Positions 12,960-27,300 of a stretch of DNA of 64,000 nucleotides are shown here, piece by piece. Both the position numbers and the translations under genes were made by a program. The notes below the pieces were generated by a model that was given only the letters and a program-made list of their open reading frames with translations, made no database searches and was not told the origin of the DNA. The number at the start of each line of letters is the position of its first letter. Position 1 is the stretch's first letter. The DNA is from Allacma fusca (taxonomy: Eukaryota > Arthropoda > Collembola > Symphypleona > Sminthuridae): NCBI GenBank assembly GCA_947179485.1, contig OX359246.1, positions 53,175,632-53,239,631 of the forward strand. The letters run 5' to 3'.

Positions 12960-15900
12960 CCTACATTTAAGGTAGCATATTGGGAGCTGAAATTGCATAT
13001 TACTATTCGACTAACCGGAATTGACCTCTGTGTCTAAGTAATTACGCATAACTTCCTGCTGTTCCTTCGATTATATAAGAATTTGTACAAAAAGCTTAAT
13101 TCGAGGAAAAAGCCACTCAAAAGTAAGATTACAAAATTCAAGATTTTTCTTGATTGCTTGAAAAACAAAATTGTGAATCCGCGTATAAATTCAGGCAATG
13201 TATGTATGTACAAGAATAATTTTATTATTGTCAAATCAACAGTGTAGAGTCAGATTGGTTACCCTGTAATAATTTTACATGTGTACGTGTTCAAATATGC
13301 ATATATTAGGCCTTCCAAAAATGTGCTGTCCCGAAAATAAACGTCTATTGGTTTAGCTCGTCACGCTCTGTAAACAGACAAGGTGTAAGTTTTAAGCTCA
13401 TTTCAAGTATGCACGTATGTTCATGGAAATCGTCCATGAAAATCGATACAAATTGGCTTCAATTGATTAACAACAAGAATGCTGCAAACTTGTTTGTTAT
13501 ATCTACTGGAACCTAGTTCTCCAAAAGTAAGACAAATATTTTATGTCTTTTAGATTTGTATGGGGTTTCATCGCTCCAGCATAAAATGTCGCGAGATGCA
13601 GAGGATTAATTTGACTTTGAACTAGAATGTAAAGTTAATTAGTCATTTTAATGGCTATTTATAACTTGCTGAGGTAAGGTGTCTGCCGCATTTCGATGAT
13701 TAGCACTGAAGATTCTGTATTTCGTGGCTGACGTTGATATGGTTAAAAATGTAACAGTATCACTTGCAATGGTGTGCTACGTGTTGCGGAATTGGATCCT
13801 TGTTTCAACATAAAATCCTTGCGATAGTAAGCTTAAATTCTAAATTAGATTAATTGGAGAAGTCATGGCTGTCTGTGCAGGGTTCTCAAATCAATTCAGT
13901 TTTTGGGTTTTTTGTTTGGTCTGAAGTTGAAGCTAGCTCGGAGTGTGTGTTCATGTTGATTGGGAATAGTAGAGTAAATTGAGTTGGAAAGGTTCCAGGA
14001 CTCTATTGGTGGAATTCCTGATTGTAGGGCACATATATGGGAAAGAGGGAGTTTGTTTTACCTTTCTGCTCCTCAAGTGCATTTGTTTTTCGTGGATAAT
14101 AAAGTCATTAGAGAAGGTAGGGGCGTGAATGGAATGGGTCCCCCCGGCCCGTCTCCTTCACATATTGCTCATCCGAAGCAGGCGGAGGACAAGCAGGTGA
14201 AAAAGGGATTTTTCTGTCTAAATACTTTACTTCCTTTCGGCCATGGACGGGTGCTCATCAAGAACAGAGTTGGTGCTCAGTGAGCGCGGGGACTTGGAAA
14301 TGAATGAGGCTCAAGTTTTCCTTCTCTTTTCCAATGTTGTCATATATGTATGTATATACAGCCGTCTCGTATCACATGCTGAGTCTCCCACACTCAAATG
14401 AAGACGACAGGAATTGTGAGAGATAGGGAGGAAGAGGCGGGCGAAAGATTTTTCCTTTTTTACCTCGTCCTGGATACGCCCAAATCTCTCCCAATAAAGA
14501 GAGTCATGGAAGCGATGAAAACAAACCCAACATTTTCAGAAAGTAAACATAATTGAGTACACGGATATTTACTTAATGACCAAACAGAAGGCACAAATGG
14601 AGTCATTTAAAAAGTAAAAATGAGAGTAATCTCATGCAGACCTTCATTTGACACGCTTCGCTTCCCACATCCACCGGCATTTGTTCCCTTCATCCAAGCG
14701 CATTCTTTAGCATGCAATGCCGAATGAAAAGATTCATTTTTATTCATTTTGACAGTTATTGCTCCTAACAGATTTACCTTCATGGCTTCATTTCTATTCA
14801 ATTAATGTACTATGACTACCTGTACACTCATCCAGTGATGTGCCTATCAACTTCCATTTCTACCTCACTAGAACGCATACCTTTTTCTTGCTAGACACTG
14901 TATAGGACTTTTCTCATTTTTGTTCAACCTGTTCCGATTACCTTGCGTGCGTCAAGTGTATTAAATGACTTCATTGTGCGATCTATTATTTAACTGGACA
15001 GGATTGAGTATTGAGTGGATGGTAAAAGTTGTGATGCCTTCAGAAGAATGCTTATATTAATGCGGAAGCATTGGGTCAAGGGAAGGGAATTGTATGCAAC
15101 GTCTAGGAACTCTGCGTGATCCTTGAGGAATGAAGCGACGGCAGAGTTTATGAAATAACTACTGCAGTATATATCGTTTGGTGGGAGCAAGTGGATAAAC
15201 ACTGGCAAAATGAAAACATTTGCAGTTGTGTCGAGGCGTGTCGTTCACATGGCATGGGAGACCACGAAAACCTGCTCCGGGAAACCACTACGAGGTTCTC
15301 GCCTTCACCTCTTTTCTCCTTCTTCCGTCCTTATGAGTTGGGGCGGTGAAATTATGCTGATTTTATTCACTCGCTCGTTCAGGTTCATCTTTGCGCAATT
15401 ATACATTTGGGAATGATGCTTCAAAAATTATCCGCCTTGACTGAATCGGGGAAGGGTTGAAAAAATCAAATACTCTGCTAGAAAAACAATCTGAGTTTTA
15501 ATTGCGGGACATTACACCGTCTTGCTGTGGCCATAGAAGGAGAATATGTGTAAGAGGTTTAATGGAGAGAATTTGTTTGTCTGTGGTGACTACTGTGGTG
15601 GGTGTTTCGGTGCAGAGACTACTTATACATGGACAGATAAATGGCAAGTGGTAGACAATTCCACCACAACTTTGGCTCCACCAACGCAACCATTATTACA
15701 CATTACAAGAAGCTGCCTGGCAGTAAGAGAAAGTCTGTGAGCAAATAAATGCACGAGAAACTTTCTGCCACTTTTCATATTACTTCGCCCAGTCTAACTA
15801 CACTGACGTTCCTACATCTTCCCAAATGGGGGAAGCAGCGTGTCTCAGTATCCAGCATGGTAGTCAACAAATGGACCTTTATGTGTGGCATCCGCCAAGT

Positions 15901-18900
15901 CACACTGTGTCTCTACTGTCATTTCCACTCCCAGCATCCCATTCCCTTTCAAATACTCACAATCGTAAAAGTAAAACTTGCACATTTTTCTCCGCTCTAC
16001 TCAACAATGTAATCACTTCGAGATCCCTACAAAATAACCATTCCCAAAGCACTTCAACCTATTCATCCCCTTAACTCCAGCAATTCTTCTCTACTTGACC
16101 ATATACCTTTAAATTAAACCATATTATTACATATTTGGCCACTCCATGTAATAGAGCCAGTTGCTGTCCTAACACTTTTATTTCTACTACGGCTTTTGAC
16201 CATCTGGATACTCCTCCATATCGTACATATTACACAGTCCGTACGTCGTCGTAGTTAGCACGAGTAGTTCATGTCGAATTGCTATTTAAAAGCCTAACAT
16301 GAATAAAATAAAAATGAATTAATTTAGAAAAGGGCTACTAGGATGTGCTGCATCCCTGAGCCAGTGAGTGAGGGTGGAAAATGTGAGGAAAGGGTTGAGC
16401 CGGGGTTGGACAGAGGGCATGTTAGGGTTGAAAATCCTCCGACTGCTATTCTCCCTCCTTCCTTCACTCCCACTCCCAGCTTACATGTCTCTGGAAATTC
16501 CTCCTCATTTACTAACTGTCTGCAATAATTCCAAGATTACATCCCGTTCATCTTTCTTCCTACCTCTTGCCTCTTACTTTAGTGTCCCGAAATGTTTTCA
16601 ATCTGGGAATGAATGTACATCAGTGCAGAATCATAGCTTGGATTTACAGGTGAAATTGAGAAGCGCATTTTATTCTAAATATTGAACTTGTCTGTATAGA
16701 GGTATTTTATTAGTTTCCCGTCTCTACCTCTATTTTCATAATATTTATTTTCCACATTCAAGTTACGAGCGCAGAAGATATTTAACATGTTAGTTGTTCC
16801 ATACCTACATTTTCCTCTTGTATAACAATCTACTTCCCACTGCATCATCTCCAAGTTAGCTTGTACTTGATAATTAATTCAATTTAATCACCTTGGTGTT
16901 AAGTAGTGATGTGCATTTGCCATTGGAAAGTACTTATCTCTTATCTAAGTTGCGGAATTCGATACTTTTCTAGTCATTTGTAACAACATAACGTTATTTT
17001 GCACAGCATATTCCCGTTAGCTATATCCCTTATGTAAATTGAAGGATCTACACGTGCTGTTAGATGGAGTTGATGCTACGCGACAACATGCCATTTCAGA
17101 TATGAGGGAAGCATATGCGTTCTCTGGTAGTCAAGCAAGAGAACACCCTAGCCTCTAGGAAAGGGAGAAAAAATAATAAAAATTCGGAATATTATTCACG
17201 CCGAACATCTGTGCGTAGAAATTTTTATGGTTTTTTATTTGGCTCTGTATACACATACAAGGAAGGATATGAGCTTCGCTTGCATGTCTTGTCTGTCACA
17301 CTCGAAATATCTCTCGGGAACATTTAGACCTTTTCTGGATGGATAAAAGATGAAAATTGTATGAAAAGCACACAAGTAGAGACGAGGACGAAGCAAGACT
17401 GAAAGAGAAGAAATATTTCGTGGAAGAATTTGGGTTAATTGAATAGGATGAGTCCCAACCAGGGATTTCACACCTCAGCATTATTTTACTGGGATCTATC
17501 GTAATAATTATTTTAATAGACGCTTCAAGCACAGAAGCAATCTTCGCTCCCCAATAGCAATGCAGAGGTCAGGTCCTCTTAGGTGAAAGAGCAGTTTTAA
17601 TGTTGCCTGGAGGACCCTCCTTTAGAAATGCCACTCACGAAGTGTGCGTCACGTTGCGTGATGCCTTTGCTGGTAAGAGATGCGTAGAGATTTCCTTAGG
17701 ACACATGATTGACGGATTAAGTGGACAGGAACAAGGACAAGGTTGTCATGTCATCATCAGTTGATCAGCCCTGACCACCTTTTAACATTGTGCGGACTCT
17801 TGTCTGTGAATTGCAATGTTTTCAAAACAGTTGTTTACAGGAAAATGCAAATTGCTCGACAAATATTCACAAAAAGGAAAGCGGTCAGAGGGATTTATCT
17901 ATCTAGTATCGTCCAGTCGTATGCAAGCTCTGGTTAAGCTTAAAACGAAACAAAAGTAAGAACAGTCTGTCCGGTTAGAACTCCACACTCCACCTACGTT
18001 TACCGTGCGCATACATGTATTACTTATTTCGCAGGACGCGCTTAAGTTAGAAGAACAATACTATATGCTTGTAATGTTGTAACAGCAGAAAAAGCACATG
18101 AAACTGTGGCTAAAAACTTTGAGTAGGGGCAGCGCGAGACAACGCACGCAGCAGTCTTTCTTTTGTTCCCAGAGTTTCTAACGGCTGGACGAGGACCATC
18201 TGGCCTTCCGTATGCAAATGAGTCACACACAAACTAATTTTTATTTTTTCGGTTTTTTTTACATTTTTTCTTTCCCTCTCTCCCTTACACACAGATACAC
18301 ATTGAATTTCCCCGAGTATTCCGCAGCGTGAAAAGAAGTTCCTGTCCCTTCCAGCAACTTTTGTACCAACAGGAGCCATAACTGCTGCTATAGCTATCAT
18401 CTCCCTCGGCTTAACTTAACTGTACATAAGTAAGCATTGAAACATCAATGGAATACCTCACCACTCTGTTACTCTTGGATCTCTCCTCACTTCTTGCGTT
18501 GTTGAACTTTTATACAAAATTATAACAAAACCACAATATCATAAAGTCAATTCCAGCTCTTCATGCGTCAAAATTTATTCATTTAAGTCGATGTTGTAAC
18601 GACGCTAAATAATTGAAAGATTAATCGCGCTGAAATTACCACTAAAACTGGCAATATTGAGATAGAGTCTTACATGAGAATGTAGTACAATAATGAAATA
18701 AAAATAGGTAATCGTATGGTTGCTTGCGTTAGTTAGTGTGTGGTATAGTTTTTCTACAGTTGAGTGGTGTAATTTCAATTGAAATTTGAGGATGACTTGG
18801 GGTTTGGTGAGTTGCACTTTTTCCTCGGCAGTCCGCAGAGGTTTTGATTGTGGTGGATGGACTAATGGAAATTAATTTCTTATGTGGGTTTAAGGGTGAG

Positions 18901-21900
18901 TGAGACGCTCTGTTCTGATGCTAATATCCCAAGGAATTGCATAATGCAGTCCGAGCATCGTCCCTTACCTGGCTCGATACTGCACAGTCATTGTAATTCA
19001 TGCTCCAGACTCAGACTAATTTAAATTTTTCTTCGCTTTAATTACTCTCCGATTGTGTGTCGTCCACAAGCTGATACCACCCTTTCCAGCGTCTCATCAT
19101 TTCATTTTTCAAAAAAGAGTCCCCCTTTGTATTTTTTTACCATCCATGTCTTCTTCATAGGTTAACCATGGCTTACTCTTTTGCTTTTATCAGTGCTCGT
19201 ATCACTTACCTTGATATTCAGGGCCGCAGAGGTACAGCAACAGATACAGTCCATTGAGCAAGGTTTGTTGCTTATGAAGAATTAATTGGTCTATTTGAGT
19301 CGTTGTTTTAAGTCGTTTGAGTGTACGAAGACGGTTATTCAAGTCAGGAAAGAAAAGAAACTGCTCATGTCCAAAGAGGATTTTTTATTTAAAAAAGACC
19401 ACCAATGCGAAAAGCTTTCGTGGCTATTTGAAAAGGTGGAAATAAGAAACGAAAGGTGGATTGAAAGAAATCATTAGTATTGAATAATGCAAAGAGTGTA
19501 AGTAAGCGTGTAATGAGTGGGATATTTTTCCTTGTGCTTAATTAAGGAATAGGAAGAAAGCTAAAATCGATGCGATAATATTTGCCTACTTCCCAGGTCT
19601 GTCTTATTGTCTCTGTCCCTGGGCTGAGTATACAGTACAACAACAAGTTGATTACTAGACAAAGCCAATGGTTTCCCTCGCTCCTGGAAAGAAGTCTCCA
19701 AGTAAAAGTCTTCGTTTTTAAAGGAGCTTTGAGGATAGCTGGCGGAGTTCGTATTTCCAGAAAATGTTCCTGTCTTCGGAACCCATAATAGATTATTAGG
19801 CGCTGTGTTTGCCCTAGTAATCACACACACACGACTTGTCTCCCATGTCCACCGCTTTAATAATTTTATGCTGTCACTTCCCAAGTACCTCTTTATGCTC
19901 ATGCCGTCCCGCCAGCCTTCTTTCCACTTGAAAAATCCTACACTTCAATTGAATCGCCAAATTTTAACAATTCATGAAAGTTCCCAGTCCGACGACAGTA
20001 GCGTCCAGAAAAGTAGCGTGGACTGAATTCAGGCAGTATACTGTAGAATAAAGAGTCGCTATACAAAGCCAAGGTTTTCCAAAGGTTAAAACATTATTTT
20101 TCTCTGAACACACAGGTAACTCCTCTTCTTGAGCAATAACCAACTCTCAAAACTGCACGAGTGGAACTCATCCGCGTCTTTTTTGCTGAATTCACTCTTT
20201 TCCCAATCCAATCAACATACTTTCGAGTGCTACTGAGCAGATAAATTGGTGCGGTCAAGTGGAGGTTTATCTGTGAATTGAGCTAGGTTAGGAACAAACA
20301 ACTTTCATGCAATGCTCATCTGCATCATGTGCTATTCAGAATCCATCGGTCAGCAAGGAACATTGTAACATTTCAATGTAGGACATTGTTCCAGGAATTA
20401 CTCTCACTGATAACTCGTTAAATTTATTTAAACAGGTACTTGTTCAATCAAACACACTATAACTGAATACTCACAGACATATTTCCTATGCATACGGGAG
20501 AGCAGAGTAGAGATTACGTTAAACGAAGCAATAAAAATATCTAAGGAAGTACATAGCGACTGGGAGGTGACTCCACCTCTGGATTTTTACCCGCCTTTGA
20601 TCCAGTGCTCTGCATGGGTTTTCAAGGGAGAGGAGCTAAGGGGATTATAAAGTAAGGCAAAGGAAGAACAGGTAAGGTGACATTTGGAAAAAAAGGGCGA
20701 CTGTGGAAAAATCCAATTGAATGTGGGAGAGGAGTGCCTAAAAATCAAGGCTCAGCTTGGTTGGCATATAGTCGTCACACACGGTTAGCTGAGGGCTGAA
20801 CATGCACACAAAAGGGGATTTTTTAATTCCACTTCCCCCGTGTCCCTAATGCGCGTATTATGCACATACATTGGTGGTAGGAGATAAAAAGTATTAAGTT
20901 CCGGTAAAAATCCTTGTGTGCGAGTAACCCTTTTGGAAGTGATTTGCTGTGTCCCCAAGTCCCCACCCTTCGTCTCTTTTCCTTTCGGGAAACTTTTATC
21001 AACACCAGGTCTTCTTTAGCTCATTTTTTCCAGTCAATTTTTATCTGAGACTTTGAAAAGAAACAAAACCGGTTTGCTCTCTCTTTTTCTTCATCCATTG
21101 CGCCCCTTTCTGTTGCATTGTGTCTTCCTGTGTCCGTTTTTTCATTCTCCAGTGAATACAAATTAGATAGTGTCCAGTAGTCCAAGTTCCTTTGGTCAGA
21201 AAGAGAAGGGGACAACCACTGAAGGGTACTCATTGTCAGTTGCTAGTCACAGCAGTCAATGTACCTACAAATTACCGAAACATATACTCAAGTCATTCCA
21301 TGGGTCTGACCCGCTCATGATCCACTCCTGACGTCTGTAAGTTAATTTTCTACATTTGGCTTTATGAATTTCGATTCAGATCTGAAAGTATGTTCCTCTC
21401 CTGTTTCATATTCCTCACTGGTTAGTCACAAGCACGGTGCTACTGTAAGGTGGACACTTTCATGGAAGCTTGACTGACGTTGATATTTGTAGTTCGATTG
21501 CTGATTGACGAAGGGTTTGTTCTCTTTACAATCGTCCTCCGATAATTATTCTGTCCGCGTTTACAAGCCATTGCTTCCAAAGGCGTTTAGCTTCATACAT
21601 TTATCTCTTGACTTTTATTCCACTCATATAACTTTCCTTATCTTCCTACAAACCACATAGGTCAGTTTTATCCTAACCTGATTTCCTCAATGCCATCCGA
21701 CCTTTTTTATAACATGAAAACAATTTACTTCGGCAGTATAATTTCTCTCCCAGCAATTTTTCCTTTTCCTCAGTCGCAATTTCAATCGATACTTAAGACG
21801 CAGGATTGTTAACAATCAGCAGTAAATGACTATTTAATGACTGGTGATAGTGGGATAAATGAGGGAGGTGTTCGTCGGCTAGTGACAAAAGCAAATGGAC

Positions 21901-23592
21901 ATTGTGCGTAATCGTATGCACACCTAAACGCACTTAATGAATTTAATTACTACTTTCAGCTAAACTTATACATACATATATGCTTTAAGCCAGCGTAAAA
22001 GAAATAACTAACATGCACATATCTGAGTGTCCACATTTTAGTGCTGCGAAGTATCATTCCTATTGTTTCACCTTTTCAGACATTTTTATGCTCGGATGTG
22101 CTCTTTTCACAATAGATTTTTAAATATTTACATAAAACATAACAGAGTCAAATACAAGTTTTAACACAGGTATTTCCTCCTCAATTCACTCGGTTTAAAT
22201 TTCGCAATTACGCTTGAGGTGATATTATAATAATATTATCATCATAAGTGTCATTCAGTGTATCTTTTCCTATTAGCAAATAGAAACGTAAGTACATATG
22301 TACATATGTACATTCGTAGATAGAATCGATTGAAAAAGCGTTCATTCTTTGTCAAAAATGCAAAAGTTTGTCGTGTCTACTCTTTAGTACGACTTATAGG
22401 TCAAAGTTTTCACCTGACTTTAGAGTCTAAGATAATTGAATCCTATATAAATTAGACATAGATACATATGAATTAAATCTTTTAGTTATTTTAAACGTTT
22501 GATTCGTAGGGTTTGATCCATACAAATTTGATGATTAGCTCATACAATGATAGGTCTAAAGAAACTGAGTTCATGTTGAGATTGAAGATTTAATAAAATG
22601 CTTGAGGCTGTTGAGAGAGGTAAGGCTAAGTAAAAGGGGAAAAATGGAGATAAATTGCATGTGGAGTTGTTCTCAGTGCGCTGGCCACAGGGCAACTACT
22701 CCGCACTGGTGAATTTCCAAGGAAATATTGACGGGAGGGCAGAAGCCGGTTTCCTTTGCTTACAGCAGAGTAGTGTAGAGAAACGTAGAAAGGAAAAAGA
22801 TTGCTTGGAGGAGGTTGGAGGGGTATCTTGGTGTTTTCCGAGACGGCTTTCCTCTGACGACGGGGTGGTAAAAAGAAGGAGGAGGATAAGATGAGTGAGG
22901 AAACGCCGGCGCTCCACCGAATTTAAAACCGAGCCTGCGAAAACTCGGAGAGAAAACTTTTCTCTTCTTTCCACACGAAAGATGTACATAGTTTTTGTAA
23001 TAGATATGCTCAAGTTACTTATATGTAAGTTGTGAGTGTACTTCGGGCTTTAGGAAAAGACCCGATTCGGTCTACCTATGAGCGAAAAGCTACTACCTTG
23101 CCTTACAAGACAAGGTATGTACACCTATTTTGGCATCTTTTCTTCAGTCGTCTCACTCTGCCACAGTGTACAAGAAGTGCGGGTTCTTGGACTTCTCCTC
23201 CACAACCGCTCGTCTCCTCCACCATCACGCATCTCCTTTTCTTCCTCTCAGTCTTCTCTCCAACAACGTGTGCTCCCACTTGTATTTTCAAAACAACCTT
23301 CTTCTCACTTTGCCCCTCCAACTCTCAACAATCATATGATAGTCAGTCAACATCTAGTCACGTGTGTCATCAAACTAATTCTAGTCAGTTTTAGTTCAAG
23401 CTCAATAACGTTTCTCACTCCACACTACAACTCTCATTATAATATTCATTTCCCCAAACAGTGACGCTGGTTTTTCACAGGCAGCTGCTGACTTTGCTCA
23501 CTGTTATGGACACGTCTAGTGTAAAAGGCAAGGGAAGGTCGTGATCTTATCTAAAGTATGTAAAGACTTTTTTGAACATTAATTTAGATTGA
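12960..23592. other. Non-coding region upstream of the first coding exon
   Basis: No coding region can be supported. Open frames are short and lack recognisable motifs. The part nearest the gene (about 22600-22900) is purine-rich and 23140-23460 is pyrimidine-rich on the plus strand. Promoter, transcription start and any non-coding first exon of the zinc-finger gene may lie here, but no TATA-type or initiator motif stands out enough to call. Confidence 0.5.
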
Positions 23593-23649
23593 GAAATTGC
23601 AACAGAAGTAACTTTAAGTGACAGAGTGAAAAGCGTAAATGCAATAGAA

Positions 23650-24309
23650 ATGACCAAGGTTAAAATGACTTCAACTACACAACTTCACCCGCTGTTTGCT
23701 GCCTTTAGCAACTCAGTGGTAAATCCTCCGTCGTCGTCGTCTTCGTCTTCAGGTGGTGGAAGTGGAGGATTGTCAACGAGCGCTTTGGCAGCCGCAGCAG
23801 CTGCGGCCGCCGCAGCTGGAAGTCATTTAAGTGTGACTATTACTCCCACAAATAGCACAAATAACAATTCAGGCAGTAATGCCAGCAACAACAACAACTC
23901 GTCGTCGAACAACAACTTGAGTAGTTCTTTGATCAACATGAATCCTCCGTCGAGTACAGCTTCTGAAAATAACAATGACTCTCCTCCCGGGAGTCCAGCT
24001 CCGGTCCAGCTTCCTCCCGTAACTTCCGCTCAACTCCGAGCTTTAGCAAGTGGACTTCAGTCCGCCGTTGCAGCTGCAAATAATAATCAAGCGGTCTCAG
24101 TCGCTGCAGCCGCCGCAGCCGCATCTAAACTTATGGAACTTAACAGTAATCCTATTGATGACCTGGTCATGTCTGAGGTTACGCAACGACTCTTCAAAAT
24201 GAATCAGGAACTTTGGCAGCAAAATGTGGCCAATGCGGCTGCTGCTGGCCAACAACAAGCCAATGAAATTAAATTGGCTGAAAAATTGGTCAACGAGCTG
24301 GCTGTACAG
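23650..24309 (+). CDS. dati: Zinc-finger transcription factor, coding exon 1 (N-terminal region)
   Basis: This is the first in-frame coding exon that can be seen; it contributes residues 1-220. The frame is open from 23593, after a TGA at 23590-23592. The first ATG at 23650 has a purine at -3 and is followed by another ATG five codons on. The product is low-complexity: a Ser run, Gly/Ser, an Ala run of about 11 written with mixed GCN codons, several Asn/Ser tracts, a Pro-rich patch, and a second Ala run. The last 50 residues (PIDDLVMSEVTQRLF, QELWQQN, KLAEKLVNELAVQ) are less biased and possibly helical, and look like a conserved domain. The exon ends at CAG|GTTGGA in phase 0, matching the phase of the next exon. 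Gene identity rests on the fingers further downstream. An upstream non-coding or coding exon cannot be excluded. Confidence 0.85.
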
Positions 24310-27300
24310 GTTGGACAATTTCTCATTCCAAGTGTCTTGTTGCTCGGTCTTGTCACTGTGTCTTGCTCAATGGTCGCCTTGATTTACAATGCCTCGTTGG
24401 GCTACTACAATCCTTATTGTTAGTTGTAACCGTAGCTTTTCTTCAGTTCACTTACATTTTTGCTTCGTTGCATTCACCCTTCAGTTTTTGCTCCTCACAT
24501 TTTTGGTTCATTGTTTTCATTTGGTTTCAGCTCGATTCATGCTTTCTGATTTTCAATAATCACTAGCAAGGTAACAGAGATAGATACTAAAAGTAACAAC
24601 AAAAGAATATATTTATATATAATTAAGTTTCGAATAGAGGACTTTCTTTGATATAAAAAGTACACCTTGGTGTAGCTATCAACTTTAGAAATAATCAGTG
24701 TTTTGACAAATGTAAAATGTAAGTAAAACTCCATGTACATCATTCCTAGTATTAAACTAAAACAGCGATATTACTGTATCTATAAGTATTCGATCTGCAG
24801 AGATGCCTGAGTAGCACAGGTGTACTGTTGAGCACTTGATCAAAACCCTGAACAAAGTTTTCCACCCGTATTGAATAAAGTTGTAAAGTAACTTGAAATG
24901 CACTATTCGAATAATATATTGCAAGGTAGGTATTGCATAGTTGTAAAGCAGTCAAAGTATGTAAAACTTCATTGAAGTGTTCGAGGTATTTACACAAATT
25001 GGAAGTTGTATGAAAATACACAATATTCCAGGCTGGTTGATGTGCAGAGTAAGTGTTAGTCCAGGAAGCAGTTTCACAAGTGAGGTACTTGAGCTGGATA
25101 AGGTTGAGCGCTGCAACGGTTCCATTCAGAGATTGATTCCAATGTAACCAGAAATACACCGGAAGTAGCTGGTATGAGTGAAATAGGAGAAAAAATGGGG
25201 ATGCGATGAGATCTGAATGAGTAATGAAGTTGTATGCAGAAACAATGTATGATATGTTCAATTATATTGTGTCATTGAATAGATAGAGAATGGTCAGATG
25301 CAGAATGATCGGTTCGGGATAAACGGCACGCACCTAAAAAAAACTACTTTTCCTGTCCGAATCCATTGGAGTTGTGTAGGGTCTAGTCTGATTCATTTGA
25401 AAAGCACTGCCTGGTCCATGTGACCTCAACCCTTTCCTTCCTCCGTCGGATCACCAAACCAAACTCGTTAGCATTCAAATCTTGTCACACAGCTACCTAT
25501 CCAGCGCAAATAGACGCATACTGAGAGTCATATAACCATAAAAGGGACTGGGGTTGAGTACTTGAGTAACTCTGACTTGTATTCATCACATGTGCTCCTA
25601 GCTGGATGGACAAGTCCCTGAGTAACGGCCAGTGAGGCCGGGATGTAAGCTGAGTCTCCGATCTAATTGCAAGTGAGAAGGTGGATTAGAATTGGAGAGC
25701 ATGTTGGTAATTGCATCCAGTCACCATCTGACAAGCCTCATTATTTCTCTCGCACATTTTATGGCATTGTTGCCGGAAAGGGGAAGGAGTATGTGTGTTA
25801 ACAAGTAGTTCATAGAAATCGCGTATCGGTTCCAGTGAAAAGTTGCATTTCAAGGCAAAAGGAAGGCATGGGAGGAAAAACCGTAAAAACTAGGAGCATT
25901 TTTCGACAGTCACGGAAAGGAGTGAGGATAGTAAAAAATGATGTGAGATTAAGCAGCAATCGTGCATTACTTCTCCGCATGTTGACATCAAGTGTTCAGC
26001 AATAAAAATGGTGATTGTACTGGAAAAATTATTTCCTCTCCTTGAAACTCCACCTCAGCCCTCCGTCATTGCTTTACAGTCCGTGTGTGTGAGGAGCTGG
26101 AGGAGTAAGGAAAAGCCATTTTATGGCAAGAAGTTGTGAAATGTGCTGGTAGCGATACGTAGCGGAGAGGAGAGGAGAACGTCTTCCGAATTCGGATTTT
26201 CCTGTGAAACGGTAGAGGGGCGGGCAGAAATACCCGGGTTTCCTTCCTTCTCCTGCTCCTTACACATGTGCTTCCATATGCAATGCTCCGCTCCTTACTG
26301 CATCTCCTTATGGATATAGGGAAGGCGGGTCATGAGTTTCTTATAAGATGTCGGAAGCTCTTTCCGCGCCCGAATTCAAACTCTTCCAATTCTGACTGTT
26401 CTCATACAAGAGATTACTCACTAATTGTAAATAGTTTAAATACGATGTGATATTAAAGAGATTTTCCCTTCTTCCAAATTCTCCTCAATTTCCCACATGA
26501 ACTCACAAGGAACGGAAGAAAATTACTCAACTCAGTAAATTACGTACTCACTACAAGAGCCCACAATTATCGTACCTTCTCCGTAGTGCAAAAACTCTTC
26601 AATTGGTCATTCTAGGGAAGTTGCTATTTAACATAATTATTTATAGTTATAGTACCAATAAGTGATATTTCCAAGGTTCCTAGCATTTGGTCTTGTGTTC
26701 CTAATTCATTTGCGTAGCTAGCGTTTAGGAAGTTCTTACAAAAGTGCCTGTAATCTAAAATCTAATATGAAAGCCGTCGTTATGTTTCCGCAACTCAGGT
26801 AAACATTTACATCTTAACTCCTATACGTTAATTGTGTGTTAAGCAAATATGAACGTGTTTCCGTATTTTCATCTCTATACTAATATACGTATCTAATTAA
26901 TTAGGATCTATGCATTAACTTTAATTTCTTGCAAAATTATATTTCTTTCGCAAATTGTTTTATTTGGCAAAGTTTTTGTTTCCTTACAACCTTACTTTGG
27001 ACCTTACAGCTGTTTATTTGAATAAAGTAATTAATATTAGCATAATTTATTTTTAAAATGGATCATTGATTGTAGGTACGAATTGCTTTCTCGTGTGACT
27101 TGTTTTTGAGACTTTGTTGTAGCCAGTGCGCATTTTGATGTGATTCCATTCTCTGGTTTGGTTGCTAGGGAGTATATTGTTTTTTGGTTTGGTAGACTAG
27201 ACTTGAAGAATAACTGGTGTGCCTTGTCCCTACAATTGAATTGATGTTGTGGATAGAGTTAATATGTAGCAAGGTGTTGACGTGAGTTGTGATGTGTCGT

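Noticed and set aside
12774..12998. Open frame of 74 codons on the minus strand
   Set aside because: It is produced by the repeated GGTTCAG/CTGAACC motifs of the inverted-repeat element and has no protein-like features.
24752..25261. Open frame of 169 codons on the minus strand inside intron 1
   Set aside because: It has no recognisable domain, signal or repeat, and codon content looks random. With stop density in this base composition, about one frame of this length is expected by chance in 64 kb on six frames.
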